A stretch of 64,000 nt of DNA from Lachnospiraceae bacterium (GCA_021771695.1 JAETON010000012.1:1-64000); one strand, 5' to 3'; numbered from the stretch's first letter, positions 52,276-61,992 are shown. Notes: generated by a model from the letters alone, not told the origin. A program made the numbers and translations.

Positions 52276-53946
52276 ATGAAAAAACAGTGGTGGCATGAAA
52301 AAGCAGCTTATCAAATTTATCCAAAGAGTTTTATGGATTCCAATGGAGATGGAATTGGGGATATTGGTGGAATCATTCAGAAATTAGATTATATACAGAA
52401 ACTGGGTATTGATATTTTGTGGATATCTCCAATGTATCAATCTCCAATGGTGGATAACGGGTATGATATTTCGGATTATTATGCCATTGATCCTATATTT
52501 GGAACTATGGAAGATATGGATGAATTAATTGCGGAAGCGAAGAAGAGAAATATTTGTATTTTGATGGATTTGGTAGTGAATCATTGTTCCAGTGAACATC
52601 CATGGTTTCAAGAGGCAATGAAACATCCGGATGGCAGATATGGAGAATATTTTTATATGAAAGATGGAAAAGATGGAAATCCTCCAAATAACTGGCGTTC
52701 TTATTTTGGCGGCAGTGTGTGGGAAAAACTTCCGGGATATGAAAATAAGTTTTATTACCATTCATTTGCAAAAGAACAGCCGGATTTGAATTGGGAAAAT
52801 CCAGAGGTCCGGGAGAAGATTTATCAGATGATTTGCTGGTGGATGGAGAAAGGGTTGGGCGGCTTTCGGATTGATGCAATCATGAATATTAAAAAAGATT
52901 TGACTTGGAGGGATTTACCTGTGGATGGTGCAGATGGTATGGGTGCAGTTCACAAAACCATAGAGAGAGCAGAAGGAATCGGGGAATACCTTCTGGAGAT
53001 GAAACACCGCTGTTTTGAACCTTATGACGGATTTGCTATTGGTGAAGCGATGTATTTAACAGAGGAGGAAGTGAAAAAATATATCGGAGATGACGGCTAT
53101 TTTTCTTCTATTTTTGCTTTTGAACCATGCCATGCACATAGAAAAGGTGAAATGTATGGAGAGTACCAATGGCCGATGCCGTTTGAGGAATGGAGAAAAG
53201 AGACTTTTGGTAATCAAAAGATACTTGGAGAGAATGGATTTGAAGCAAATATTGTGGAAAATCATGATCAGCCAAGAGGGGCCAGTTTGTTTATTCCCGA
53301 AGAAGACTATGGATTTTATAGTGTCACAGCGCTGGCAGTGCTTATGATTTGTCAGAGAGGTCTTCCGTTTTTATACCAAGGACAGGAAATCGGCATGGTA
53401 AATCGTCAGTGGAGATTGGCAGATTTTGATGATATAGAAACTGTAAATCAATATCATTTTATGATTGATTCCGGATGTTCCAAAGAAGATGCACTGGCAG
53501 CCTGCAGTCATCACAGCAGGGATAATGCAAGAACTCCGATGCAGTGGAATGATAAGAAAAATGCAGGATTTACAAATGGAACACCGTGGCTTTTGGTGAA
53601 TGAAAATTACAAAGAGTTAAATGTAGAAAAGCAGGAAAGGGAATATGGTTCTATTTTAAATTTTTATCGAAGGCTGATAGCGTTCCGAAAATCAGAGGAA
53701 TATAGAGAAATACTAACGTATGGGACATTTCAACCTCTGTATGAAGACACAAAATCAATTTTTGCCTATAAACGGGAATTGGAGGGACAAAGACTCATCG
53801 TTATTTGTAATTATAGCAGTCAGCCAGCGGAAATAGAATTAATGGAAGATTATGAGAATGTGGTGTTTGTTAATTATGAACAGACAACAATGATTGGAAG
53901 AAAGTTACAGATGAAGCCGTATGAAGTAATAATATACGAGAAATAA
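52276..53946 (+). CDS. GH13 alpha-glucosidase (oligo-1,6-glucosidase type)
   Basis: The 556-residue protein opens with WWHEKAAYQIYPKSFMDSNG, the signature of the oligo-1,6-glucosidase/dextranase/trehalose-6-phosphate hydrolase branch of GH13. Catalytic regions are visible: nucleophile D in GGFRIDAIMNI, acid E in FAIGEAM, and the transition-state D in VENHDQPR. It is cytoplasmic and would release glucose from isomalto-oligosaccharides or sucrose-like substrates. Trehalose-6-phosphate cannot be excluded. No transporter is next to it; the PTS genes downstream face the other way. It has a strong AGGAGA site. Confidence 0.88.
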   Translation: MKKQWWHEKAAYQIYPKSFMDSNGDGIGDIGGIIQKLDYIQKLGIDILWISPMYQSPMVDNGYDISDYYAIDPIFGTMEDMDELIAEAKKRNICILMDLVVNHCSSEHPWFQEAMKHPDGRYGEYFYMKDGKDGNPPNNWRSYFGGSVWEKLPGYENKFYYHSFAKEQPDLNWENPEVREKIYQMICWWMEKGLGGFRIDAIMNIKKDLTWRDLPVDGADGMGAVHKTIERAEGIGEYLLEMKHRCFEPYDGFAIGEAMYLTEEEVKKYIGDDGYFSSIFAFEPCHAHRKGEMYGEYQWPMPFEEWRKETFGNQKILGENGFEANIVENHDQPRGASLFIPEEDYGFYSVTALAVLMICQRGLPFLYQGQEIGMVNRQWRLADFDDIETVNQYHFMIDSGCSKEDALAACSHHSRDNARTPMQWNDKKNAGFTNGTPWLLVNENYKELNVEKQEREYGSILNFYRRLIAFRKSEEYREILTYGTFQPLYEDTKSIFAYKRELEGQRLIVICNYSSQPAEIELMEDYENVVFVNYEQTTMIGRKLQMKPYEVIIYEK

Positions 53947-53949
53947 TAA

Positions 53950-53988
53950 AAAATTCGGTGCTTCATCAATTTGAGGCACCGAAAAATA
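53950..53988. terminator. Bidirectional terminator between the glucosidase and PTS operons
   Basis: TTCGGTGC/GCACCGAA with A-rich and T-poor/A-rich flanks lies between two convergent genes. On the minus strand it is followed by T, so it mainly ends the PTS operon; on the plus strand the T run is absent. Confidence 0.7.
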
Positions 53989-53993
53989 ATATT

Positions 53994-54293
53994 TTAATTA
54001 TTACTAAAAATAATACTTGGATTTTTAATTACTTCATGTGGTTTGGTTTGGAAAATTTTATCCTTATATGGTTTGAATCGTTCTGCTTTTGAAATGCCAA
54101 CATCATTGGCAAATACGATTAAATCAGCTTCTTTAATATCGCGGGCTTTTAATTTATCTTCAATTCCCAAAGCGCCCTGTTTTTCCACTTTGCATTGATG
54201 GCCATTTTGTTTGCAGATATTCATAATTGCTTCTGCTGCCATATAGGTGTGTGCAATTCCAGTTGCACAAGATGTTATTGCAATAACTTTCAT
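53994..54293 (-). CDS. PTS EIIB, fructose family
   Basis: A 99-residue fructose-type EIIB. The phosphorylated cysteine is C9 in ITSCATGIAHTYMAAEA (fructose EIIB usually has CPTGIAHT; here A replaces P). It passes phosphate from EIIA to the sugar during transport. It is the last gene of the aldolase, EIIC, EIIA, EIIB operon. Confidence 0.92.
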   Translation of the reverse strand: MKVIAITSCATGIAHTYMAAEAIMNICKQNGHQCKVEKQGALGIEDKLKARDIKEADLIVFANDVGISKAERFKPYKDKIFQTKPHEVIKNPSIIFSNN

Positions 54294-54307
54294 TTTTGCC
54301 TCCTATT

Positions 54308-54775
54308 TCATAGATTATTTATTCCTGAAATTAATTCTTCATAACTAGATGCATTTTCTAAAAGTTCTAAAAAATTCTGATGTGCTAACATTCCAGCTAA
54401 TGTTGCTAATATTCTTAGGTGATAATCATTTTCTTGATTGTTGGAAATGGCTAATATGAATATATATTTGACTTCGCCCGATTCACCGCCGGATTCATAA
54501 ATAAAAGGTTTTTTACATCTGCAGAATCCGATTCCTGGTTTTAAAACTTCTTTACATTTGCCGTGAGGAATGGCAACGAAATTACCCATATAAGTAGGAC
54601 CTAGCGTTTCCCTGTATTCTAAGGCCTTTTTAAAAGCTTTCGCATTGGATACAAAACCTGCATCTTCAAATTTATGAGTCATTACATCAAGCATTTCATT
54701 CTTATCTGTGAAAGGTTCACAATCAAGAACTACCATTTCATTGAGAAGAACATCAGCTAATTTTATATTGTTCAT
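54308..54775 (-). CDS. PTS EIIA, fructose/mannitol family
   Basis: A 155-residue EIIA of the PTS_EIIA_2 family, phosphorylated on H71 in FVAIPHGKCK. It receives phosphate from HPr and donates it to the EIIB encoded downstream. The spacing of 14 bp to EIIB and 29 bp to EIIC supports one operon. The separate EIIA, EIIB and EIIC genes contrast with the fused FruA found in many Firmicutes. Confidence 0.92.
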   Translation of the reverse strand: MNNIKLADVLLNEMVVLDCEPFTDKNEMLDVMTHKFEDAGFVSNAKAFKKALEYRETLGPTYMGNFVAIPHGKCKEVLKPGIGFCRCKKPFIYESGGESGEVKYIFILAISNNQENDYHLRILATLAGMLAHQNFLELLENASSYEELISGINNL

Positions 54776-54804
54776 GGAACAATCCTCCTAATTTTAAGCG
54801 ACTT

Positions 54805-55860
54805 TTATTCTGCAATTTCCTGTTCTACAGGTTTTCCAATTGCCATAACTAAAATTGCTGAGACAATAGAACCAACAGCGATGCATAATATAAGATGAAT
54901 TGGTTTATTACAAGCAAATAGTACAAAAAGTCCGCCATGAGGTGCCTTCATGGTAATTCCAAGTGTGTAGCACATTGCTCCGGCAACACCTGAACCAGCC
55001 ATAAAGCAAGGAATTCTTCTTAAATCTTTTGCTGCATGAGGAATTGCAAATTCGGTAATCATGCAAAGGCATCCGGCAATGCATCCTGGGATCGATGTTC
55101 TATCTTCAGGTGTAAAATAGTTCTTTTTAACAATCATGGCAATTGCCATAGCCATTGGCGGTGTCATAGCTGCTGCAAAGGCAGTTGACATTGGTACATA
55201 ATTCCCAGCTTCCATACATGCTATTGCAAAAGCGTAAGAAACCTTGTTTAATGGACCACCCATATCAAATGCGATCATAGCTCCATGAACAAGACCGAGA
55301 ATGATTAGATTTCCGGATCCAAGAGTATTCAACATGTTGGTCAATGATGTAACCATTGATCCAAGAGGTATACCGATAACATAATGCATTAATAAACAGA
55401 TTACTGCACAGCCGATTACAGGAATAATTAGAGTAGGAAGTAATGACCTTAAAGCGTTGGGTAATGGAAGTTTTTTCAACCCATTTACAAGGTATCCAGC
55501 AATAATACCAGCAATCAGTGCTCCAAGGAAACCAGAACCGTATCCCATGCCCCAAGGATCTGTTGCCATCCATCCTCCAAACATACCGACGCAGATACCG
55601 GGTTTGTCAGCGATGGAGAAGGCAACATAGCCTCCTAAAATTGGAACCATAAATGTGCTAAGACCAATCTTGCCAATCCAGAAAATAGTGGATGCGAAAT
55701 TTCTGCCGGGTTCGACAGTATTTGGAATATCATAACCTCCTAAGGCAAATCCTAAGGCAATTAAGATTCCTCCGGCAACTACAAATGGAAGCATATAGGA
55801 AACACCGGTTTGGATAGCACCTAATAAGGTTTCTTTCATATCTTTTAATGTATCATTCAT
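54805..55860 (-). CDS. PTS EIIC, fructose family permease
   Basis: A 351-residue membrane permease with about nine hydrophobic helices. TGVSYMLPFVVAGGILIALGFALGG at the start, WMATDPWGMGYGSGFLGALIAGIIAGY, and the late FAIPHAAKDLRRIPCFMAGS are typical of fructose-type EIIC. It moves the sugar, which is released inside as a 1-phosphate. The sugar specificity is not visible. It follows the aldolase gene by 20 bp. Confidence 0.92.
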   Translation of the reverse strand: MNDTLKDMKETLLGAIQTGVSYMLPFVVAGGILIALGFALGGYDIPNTVEPGRNFASTIFWIGKIGLSTFMVPILGGYVAFSIADKPGICVGMFGGWMATDPWGMGYGSGFLGALIAGIIAGYLVNGLKKLPLPNALRSLLPTLIIPVIGCAVICLLMHYVIGIPLGSMVTSLTNMLNTLGSGNLIILGLVHGAMIAFDMGGPLNKVSYAFAIACMEAGNYVPMSTAFAAAMTPPMAMAIAMIVKKNYFTPEDRTSIPGCIAGCLCMITEFAIPHAAKDLRRIPCFMAGSGVAGAMCYTLGITMKAPHGGLFVLFACNKPIHLILCIAVGSIVSAILVMAIGKPVEQEIAE

Positions 55861-55880
55861 TTTAATATATCCTTTCTTTT

Positions 55881-56750
55881 TTATTCCATTAAGAAAATTT
55901 TGATAGCTTCTTTGATATTTTCTTTCATTCCAGCTTTTCCGGCAAGTGCAATATCATGGAATTGTACTTTTTCTTCCGGCTGTTTTTCATCAAGTAATTT
56001 TTCAACTTCTTCTGCACCTGCCAAAGCCATATAAGTATAATAATTGATTTTTCGGATTCCGTTTCTAATAGCGATTTTAAATTCCTCTTTAGAAACCCCA
56101 GAACCGCCGTGCATCACAAATGGAATATCAATTTTTTCTTTAATTGCGGTAATTCGGTCTAAATCCAGCACTGGTTTTGTAACATAGATTCCATGGGCTG
56201 TTCCAAACGCAATGGCTAATGCATCAACGTTTGTACGTTCTACAAAATCTTTTGCAGTATCAGGATCGGTATAGCATTCCTCAGGGTTTACATCATTTTG
56301 TGTAACACCTTCTTTTGAAGATTCTGCTTCGAATTTTAAGATATGTCCAAGTTCTGCTTCAACAGAAGCACCCATAGCATGAGCAATTTCGACAACTTTT
56401 GCAGTTTGTTTTATATTTTCTTCATAATCGTATGCAGAGGCATCAATCATAACAGAAGTAAATCCAATGTGGAGAGCCTTCATACATTCCTCAAAACTTA
56501 CTCCATGATCTAAATGTACGCAAACTGGAACGGATGCTTTCTTTGCCATCTTAATCATAATTGGACCAATGATTTCAATTGGGATCAATTCGTCGTGGGC
56601 TTCTGCGTGTGAGAGAATAACTGGTGCATTTAATTCTTCTGCAGCTTCGAGTGCTGCTGTTAGTGATTCTAAATTTGGTACGTTAAAAGCACCAACTCCA
56701 ATCCCCCTTTTGTCTGCAATTTCACAAATTTCTTTTAATGTTACTAACAT
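55881..56750 (-). CDS. Class II fructose/tagatose-bisphosphate aldolase family protein
   Basis: A 289-residue zinc-dependent class II aldolase. GVGAFNVPNLESLTAALEAAEE at the start, the zinc ligands in VCVHLDHGVSFEE and HGTAHGIY, ELGHI, and MHGGSGVSKEEFK belong to this family (FbaA/GatY/KbaY branch). The length is closer to GatY/KbaY and to ketose-1-phosphate-type relatives than to housekeeping FbaA. As first gene of a PTS operon without a kinase, it may cleave the imported ketose phosphate directly, or after phosphorylation by a kinase encoded elsewhere. Confidence 0.88.
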   Translation of the reverse strand: MLVTLKEICEIADKRGIGVGAFNVPNLESLTAALEAAEELNAPVILSHAEAHDELIPIEIIGPIMIKMAKKASVPVCVHLDHGVSFEECMKALHIGFTSVMIDASAYDYEENIKQTAKVVEIAHAMGASVEAELGHILKFEAESSKEGVTQNDVNPEECYTDPDTAKDFVERTNVDALAIAFGTAHGIYVTKPVLDLDRITAIKEKIDIPFVMHGGSGVSKEEFKIAIRNGIRKINYYTYMALAGAEEVEKLLDEKQPEEKVQFHDIALAGKAGMKENIKEAIKIFLME

Positions 56751-56788
56751 AAAGTTCCTCCTTTTTTGATTATTTAATTTATGATTGA

Positions 56789-56817
56789 ATTATAGCATTT
56801 GAGCATTTTTTTTTGAA
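56789..56817 (-). promoter_or_regulatory. Promoter of the aldolase/PTS operon
   Basis: On the minus strand TTCAAA, a 17-bp spacer and an extended TGCTATAAT form a good promoter. One TTTGAGCA element lies within the spacer, ideal for repression. Confidence 0.7.
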
Positions 56818-56879
56818 TAGACGGCGGTTTTATTGACATATAAGCATTTTTAACTGCATTTTTGAGCATAATTTGAGCA
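56798..56879. promoter_or_regulatory. DeoR-type operator repeats TTTGAGCA (x3)
   Basis: Exact copies of TTTGAGCA occur at 56798-56805, 56861-56868 and 56872-56879, the last two 11 bp apart (one helical turn). They lie between the divergent aldolase operon and the DeoR-family gene. Direct-repeat operators are usual for this regulator family. Confidence 0.65.
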
Positions 56880-56886
56880 ATGTTTA

Positions 56887-56915
56887 TTGACAGCATTAGA
56901 GAATTATTTTACGAT
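56887..56915 (+). promoter_or_regulatory. Promoter of the DeoR-family gene
   Basis: TTGACA, a 17-bp spacer and TACGAT lie about 24 bp before the start. The paired TTTGAGCA elements lie just upstream, so autoregulation is plausible. Confidence 0.6.
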
Positions 56916-56938
56916 AATAAAAAATGGAGGGAAAGAAA

Positions 56939-57700
56939 ATGGTTCCGAGAGATAGAAGAGAGGAAATCCTAAATTTATTATCTATTCATAAATATATGTC
57001 TGTAGAGGAACTTGCCAAGCTAATGTTTATTAGTGAGTCAACCATTCGGAGGGATTTGGCATATCTTGAAAAAGAAGGATCGTTAAAGCGGACAAGAGGC
57101 GGGGCTTCTTATCTTAGTCCTTCTTTGGTAAAGTGGCCGTTTGTATTTCGCAATAAAACGAATATTAAAGAAAAAGTATATATTGCGAAACTTGCGGCGT
57201 CCTTTGTACAAGATGGAGATAGTATTTTTATTGATTCCAGCAGTACAGGGCTTTGTTTGGCAAAGGCGTTAGTTGAAAAGAAAAATTTGAATGTACTTAC
57301 ATATGGAATGCCAACAGCTCAGGTTTTAGCAGAAGAGGGGAATGCCTATGTAGAATGTGTGTGCGGACATTATTTTCCAGGCAGAGCAAGTATTTATGGA
57401 AGTGAAGCATGTCAATTTATTAAGCAGCATTATGCAAAGACATGCTTCATTTCCGGCTGTGGACTTAGTGCGGAACAGGGGTTATCGGATTATGCAAAAG
57501 AAGAAGTTGTTCTAAAGAAAACTTTTCATGAATGTTCCGGGCAGACAGTTGTATTAGTTGATCATTCTAAATTTGAACAAACATTTTTTTGGAAAGATTT
57601 AGATTTCTCCGAGATGGATGTTCTTATTACAGATCAGCCTTTGCCGGAATGCATTGATGAAATTTGTTATCAACATGATATACAAGTAATTTATGAGTAA
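56939..57700 (+). CDS. DeoR/GlpR-family transcriptional regulator
   Basis: A 253-residue regulator. The N-terminal helix-turn-helix is MSVEELAKLMFISESTIRRDL, followed by the family signature KEGSLKRTRGGA. The C-terminal sugar-phosphate isomerase-like sensor includes GDSIFIDSSSTGLCLAKAL and VLVDHSKFEQ. Such proteins usually repress sugar PTS operons and are released by a phosphorylated sugar. It is divergent from the aldolase/PTS operon, which it very likely controls. ATG 56939 follows GGAGGG with 7-bp spacing. Confidence 0.9.
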   Translation: MVPRDRREEILNLLSIHKYMSVEELAKLMFISESTIRRDLAYLEKEGSLKRTRGGASYLSPSLVKWPFVFRNKTNIKEKVYIAKLAASFVQDGDSIFIDSSSTGLCLAKALVEKKNLNVLTYGMPTAQVLAEEGNAYVECVCGHYFPGRASIYGSEACQFIKQHYAKTCFISGCGLSAEQGLSDYAKEEVVLKKTFHECSGQTVVLVDHSKFEQTFFWKDLDFSEMDVLITDQPLPECIDEICYQHDIQVIYE

Positions 57701-57824
57701 GAAAAAACTTTGTTCTACGTTATAGATATATAAATAATGATCATTGACTTCAATATATTTTTTTAAATTACATGGAACAACTGCCCGGTTGTGTATAGGA
57801 ATTTTAATTGTCCATTCTTATAAC

Positions 57825-58376
57825 TTATTGAATGGATTTTCCCAATTTATAGGCTTCTTGAAGTACGGGTTTTTCTTCGATATCACCGATATCTCCATTG
57901 CCGCCAGCAAGTACATGGCCAAGGTTTTTCCATTTTAAATGTTCCATTAGATGATCATAGTAAAGCACCACATCATCAAAATCATGGCCTTCTGCAGCCA
58001 TTAGAAGTGCGGAAGCTCTGTTATGACCGCGGAGAAGATTATCTTCCCCTTCTTCTAATGCAAACAGCCGATCAACAGCTATTCTGGTCTGGCCGCTCAT
58101 ATTCCAGTAATACAAAGGGGTAGCGAGTACGATAATATCGCAGCTTTTAACAGCTGGATAAATTTTACACATATCATCTTTCTGAACACAGGGATATTCT
58201 TTGGTGTTATGACCTCCAAAACATCTTCTGCAGCCATGAATATCCATATTGTTGAGAAAAAATTCTGTAACTGTATTACCTGCATCTTCTGCACCTTTAG
58301 TAAATTCTCTGACCAAAGCAGAAGTATTTCCATTCTTACGCGGACTCCCATTTAATATTACAATTTTTTTGTTCAT
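57825..58376 (-). CDS. Flavodoxin-like NAD(P)H-dependent FMN reductase
   Basis: A 183-residue flavodoxin-fold protein. The FMN phosphate-binding loop is GSPRKNGNTSALV; a CRRCF segment and further cysteines (PCVQKDDMC) resemble the iron-sulfur flavoprotein/NADPH-dependent FMN reductase family, and TPLYYWNMSGQ contacts the flavin ring. It may act in redox or electrophile stress. It is divergent from an HxlR regulator with operator-like repeats between. Confidence 0.85.
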   Translation of the reverse strand: MNKKIVILNGSPRKNGNTSALVREFTKGAEDAGNTVTEFFLNNMDIHGCRRCFGGHNTKEYPCVQKDDMCKIYPAVKSCDIIVLATPLYYWNMSGQTRIAVDRLFALEEGEDNLLRGHNRASALLMAAEGHDFDDVVLYYDHLMEHLKWKNLGHVLAGGNGDIGDIEEKPVLQEAYKLGKSIQ

Positions 58377-58459
58377 AAGGTTTACCTCCTTGGTTCATGA
58401 GATTGACTTTTTTTATGCCTGATACTATAATCATAGCAAGAATGAGATAAAAAACAAGT

Positions 58460-58492
58460 ACGTACATATAAGTACGATACTTACATATAAGT
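58460..58492. promoter_or_regulatory. Candidate HxlR operators
   Basis: Two copies of a 14-bp element, ACGTACATATAAGT at 58460-58473 and ACTTACATATAAGT at 58479-58492, repeat with a 19-bp period. The second is a perfect ACTTA-N4-TAAGT palindrome. They lie in the divergent promoter region of the reductase and the HxlR gene. Confidence 0.6.
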
Positions 58493-58520
58493 TTATTACT
58501 TACCTAAAGGAGAGTGCGAA

Positions 58521-58853
58521 ATGAGTATGAGATGCATATCAAAAGAATGTTTGGGAACAACAGGTTTCAGTTATACATTGTCACTTATTAATGGAAAATA
58601 TAAAATGACAATTTTGTATACGTTGATGGAGTTTGGTGTAGTTCGTTTTAATGAAATGAAGAAATACATTGGTGATATTTCCTATAAAACACTAAGTTCA
58701 ACTTTAAAAAAATTAGAGGCAGATCAATTGGTTCATAGAGAGGAATATCCTCAGATTCCACCAAAAGTAGAATATTCTTTGACAGAACGCGGGAAATCCT
58801 TGATACCAATCCTTGATGGAATGTGTGAATGGGGAGATAAAAACAGATTGTAA
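58521..58853 (+). CDS. HxlR-family transcriptional regulator
   Basis: A 110-residue winged-helix protein of the HxlR family. LSLINGKYKMTILYTLMEFG, RFNEMKKYIGDISYKTLSSTL and VEYSLTERGKSLIPIL follow the family pattern. A cysteine near the N-terminus (C5 and C10) is placed as in redox- or electrophile-sensing HxlR proteins such as HypR/YodB. Together with the divergent flavin reductase this suggests a stress-sensing pair. An AAAGGAG site precedes the ATG. Confidence 0.88.
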   Translation: MSMRCISKECLGTTGFSYTLSLINGKYKMTILYTLMEFGVVRFNEMKKYIGDISYKTLSSTLKKLEADQLVHREEYPQIPPKVEYSLTERGKSLIPILDGMCEWGDKNRL

Positions 58854-58867
58854 AAATTCAGAGATAA

Positions 58868-58906
58868 GAAAACAGGCTGGAATCTATTAGGTTCAGCCTG
58901 TTTTCC
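58868..58906. terminator. Bidirectional terminator between hxlR and pflB
   Basis: An 11-bp stem, AAAACAGGCTG/CAGCCTGTTTT, has a 14-nt loop between two convergent genes. Confidence 0.85.
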
Positions 58907-58952
58907 TGCTTTTGTATTCGATTGATTTAAAAGGAAGTTAGTAATTCTTATA

Positions 58953-61181
58953 TTACATACTTTGATGGAACGTTCTGCTGATAACTTCTTCCTGCTGTTC
59001 TCTAGACAGACGGTTGAAGTTTACGGCATATCCGGACACACGAATCGTCAATGTTGGATATTTTTCCGGATGATTCATGGCATCGATCAAAGTTTCTCTA
59101 TTTAATACGTTAACATTTAAGTGGTGAGCACCTTGTACAAAGTAGCCATCCAGAATCGTTGTTAAGTTTTCTTCTCTTTGCTCCTGAGATTTACCGAGAG
59201 CATCTGGAACAATAGAGAACGTATTGGATACGCCATCTTGACATACACTGCGGTAAGGGATTTTTGCAACAGAGTTTAAGGATGCAAGAGCACCGTTTTT
59301 ATCACGTCCGTGCATTGGGTTTGCGCCTGGTGCTAAAGGTTCTCCCAGTTTACGTCCATCTGGAGTTGTACCTGTCTTTTTGCCATACATTACATTGGAT
59401 GTAATGGTAAGGGCAGACAGTGTATGAATGGCATTTCTGTATACCGGATGTTTCTTTAATTCATCGGAGAAGGTTGTAACAATGTCTACAGCTAAATCAT
59501 CTGCACGCTCATCATCGTTTCCGTATTTCGGGAATTCTCCAATGGTTTCAAAATCAATGGCGATACCGTCTTTGTTACGAATTGGTTTTACCTTTGCATA
59601 TTTAATCGCGGATAAAGAGTCAGCGGCAATGGAGAGGCCTGCGATACCGTAGGCTGCAATCCGTTCCATATGTGTGTCATGGAGGGCAAATTGGCTGGAT
59701 TCATAAGCATATTTATCATGCATGAAATGAATAATATTTACAGTATCTACATATAATTCAGCCACATAAGCCATGACCTTTTTGTAATTTTCCATGACTT
59801 TATCGTAATCCAGCACCTCATCCATGATTGGTTCAATGCCAGGAACAACTTCTGTACCATATCTTTCATCTTTTCCGCCATTAATTGCGTAAAGGAGAGA
59901 TTTTGCAAGGTTGCATCTTGCACCAAATAACTGTGTCTGTTTTCCAACTTTCATGGCGGATACGCAGCAGGCAATGGCATAGTCATCCCCGTAAATTGGA
60001 CGCATTACATCATCATTTTCATATTGGATAGAGTCTGTATCAATGGAAACTTTAGAGCAGAAGCGTTTAAAGTTTGCCGGTAATTTTTCAGACCATAAAA
60101 CAGTCAGGTTTGGTTCTGGAGAAGTTCCAAGGTTATATAATGTATGCAGATAACGGAAGGAGTTTTTGGTTACCAAAGGTTTTCCATTGATTCCTACACC
60201 ACCGATAGATTCGGTTACCCAAGTTGGATCTCCGCCGAATAATTCATTGTATTCCGGTGTTCTTAAATGACGAACCAAGCGAAGTTTGATAATAAATTGA
60301 TCAACCAATTCCTGTGCTTCGTCCTCTGTGATGACGCCATTTTGTAAATCTCTTTCCATGTAAATATCAAGAAATGTAGAAGTACGTCCGAGAGAAGTTG
60401 CAGCTCCATTATTTTCTTTAATTCCTGCCAAATATCCCATGTAGGTTGCCTGTACAGCTTCTTTTGCGTTGGAAGCTGGTTTGGAAATGTCAATGCCATA
60501 GGAAGCAGCCATTTCTTTGATTGCTCCTAAAGCACGAATCTGTTCAGAGACTTCTTCTCTTAAACGAATCCGTTCTTCGGTCATAGAACCGTCCAATGCA
60601 GCCAGATCTTTTTTCTTTTCTTCCACCAAATAATCAATTCCGTAAAGAGCCACACGGCGGTAATCACCAATGATGCGTCCGCGTCCGTAAGCATCTGGAA
60701 GTCCGGTTAACAGTCCGGCATGTCTTGCTTTTCTGGTTCTTTCCGGATAAGCGTCAAATACCCCTTCGTTATGAGTTTTGCGGTATTCATCAAAATGGCG
60801 GTCAATTTCTTCATTTAATTTGTAACCATACTGTTCCAAAGAACTTTTTGCCATTCTTTTTCCACCGTAAAGATTTACCATACGTTTTAATGGGGCATCG
60901 GTTTGAAGTCCAACAATAACTTCATTTTCTTTATCAATGTATCCGGGAGCAAAATTTGTGATACCGGAAATAATATTGGTTTCTACATCCAGTATTCCTT
61001 TTTTCATTTCTTCCAGAAGCAATTCTTCGCATTTTCCCCAGACTTTTTTCGTTTTTTTGGTAGGTCCGGTTAAGAAAGAGTCATCCCCATCATATAAAGT
61101 ATAGTTTTTTTGGATGAAGTCTCTTACATTAATTTCTTTGCTCCATTTTCCAGTTTTAAATCCATTCCATTCTTTCAACAT
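58953..61181 (-). CDS. pflB: Pyruvate formate-lyase (formate C-acetyltransferase)
   Basis: A 742-residue glycyl radical enzyme that converts pyruvate and CoA to acetyl-CoA and formate. The adjacent catalytic cysteines are in [14 protein letters not shown], and the radical glycine is in RVSGYAVNF near the C-terminus. This double cysteine identifies a true PFL rather than a diol dehydratase, choline or isethionate lyase. ATG 61181 follows GGAGG, so an in-frame start at 61250 inside pflA is rejected. The first 26 bases overlap the end of pflA, which is upstream in the operon. Confidence 0.95.
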   Translation of the reverse strand: MLKEWNGFKTGKWSKEINVRDFIQKNYTLYDGDDSFLTGPTKKTKKVWGKCEELLLEEMKKGILDVETNIISGITNFAPGYIDKENEVIVGLQTDAPLKRMVNLYGGKRMAKSSLEQYGYKLNEEIDRHFDEYRKTHNEGVFDAYPERTRKARHAGLLTGLPDAYGRGRIIGDYRRVALYGIDYLVEEKKKDLAALDGSMTEERIRLREEVSEQIRALGAIKEMAASYGIDISKPASNAKEAVQATYMGYLAGIKENNGAATSLGRTSTFLDIYMERDLQNGVITEDEAQELVDQFIIKLRLVRHLRTPEYNELFGGDPTWVTESIGGVGINGKPLVTKNSFRYLHTLYNLGTSPEPNLTVLWSEKLPANFKRFCSKVSIDTDSIQYENDDVMRPIYGDDYAIACCVSAMKVGKQTQLFGARCNLAKSLLYAINGGKDERYGTEVVPGIEPIMDEVLDYDKVMENYKKVMAYVAELYVDTVNIIHFMHDKYAYESSQFALHDTHMERIAAYGIAGLSIAADSLSAIKYAKVKPIRNKDGIAIDFETIGEFPKYGNDDERADDLAVDIVTTFSDELKKHPVYRNAIHTLSALTITSNVMYGKKTGTTPDGRKLGEPLAPGANPMHGRDKNGALASLNSVAKIPYRSVCQDGVSNTFSIVPDALGKSQEQREENLTTILDGYFVQGAHHLNVNVLNRETLIDAMNHPEKYPTLTIRVSGYAVNFNRLSREQQEEVISRTFHQSM

Positions 61182-61893
61182 GATCATATCCTCCGAAATA
61201 TTTTTCTTGTAATTTTTTTGTTTTTTCTTTGTCCATAGCAGGGACTCCATCTAGTGAATATGGAATTCCCATAACTTTGTATTTGTTTGTGCCTAACAAA
61301 TGGTAAGGCAGTAATTCTACCTTTTCAATATTTGGAATCTGACTGACGTATTTTTGTAATTTTAGCATATGGTCTTTGCTGTCGGTGATTCCAGGAACAA
61401 CCACATGGCGGATCCAAATTGGTGTTCCCGACTGCTCTAAAGCAGATAAAAATTCATGGAAGCGTTTCATTGTATGCCCAGTCATGGTTTGATAATCTTT
61501 TGGGTTTATATGCTTTAAATCCAAAAGGACTAAATCTGTATATGTTAGTATTTCTTCATAATTTCCCATTCCGCATCCGGCAGTATCAATGCATGTATGA
61601 ATATTTTCCTGCTTGCAGAGCTTTAAAACTTCTAATAAAAATTCCGGCTGCATCAAGGGCTCTCCGCCTGAAAATGTAACGCCTCCGGTATCTTTAAAAT
61701 AGGGTTTGAAACGGCTTATTTTCTTTACAAGTGTTTTTGATTCCATGAATTCTCCGCTGTCATATTCCCATGTATCCGGGTTATGGCAGAACCTGCATCG
61801 AAGAGAACAGCCTTGTAAAAATATAACGGTCCGAATCCCCGGTCCATCTACTAATCCCATGGATTCCATAGAATGGACTCTGCCAACTGTCAT
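61156..61893 (-). CDS. pflA: Pyruvate formate-lyase activating enzyme
   Basis: A 245-residue radical SAM activase. The cluster-binding motif is [15 protein letters not shown] (CxxxCxxC), followed by [17 protein letters not shown] and the later [10 protein letters not shown] and ELLPYHLLG segments. It makes the glycyl radical on PFL. It is the first gene of the operon, before pflB, whereas pflB usually comes first. Its 3' end overlaps pflB. A ZTP riboswitch stands in the leader. Confidence 0.95.
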   Translation of the reverse strand: MTVGRVHSMESMGLVDGPGIRTVIFLQGCSLRCRFCHNPDTWEYDSGEFMESKTLVKKISRFKPYFKDTGGVTFSGGEPLMQPEFLLEVLKLCKQENIHTCIDTAGCGMGNYEEILTYTDLVLLDLKHINPKDYQTMTGHTMKRFHEFLSALEQSGTPIWIRHVVVPGITDSKDHMLKLQKYVSQIPNIEKVELLPYHLLGTNKYKVMGIPYSLDGVPAMDKEKTKKLQEKYFGGYDHVERMEWI

Positions 61894-61992
61894 AGATTAC
61901 CTCCTTATAAAATGATTGATTGTGTGATGAAACAAATGCCTGGATAAAAATGAAAACATCGAACGGACTTTGAAAGGTAAGTTTTTGGATAT

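Noticed and set aside
58953..61181. Glycyl radical enzyme as a possible isethionate lyase completing a taurine pathway
   Set aside because: It has the adjacent Cys-Cys pair and RVSGYAV of a genuine pyruvate formate-lyase and is preceded by pflA and a ZTP riboswitch.
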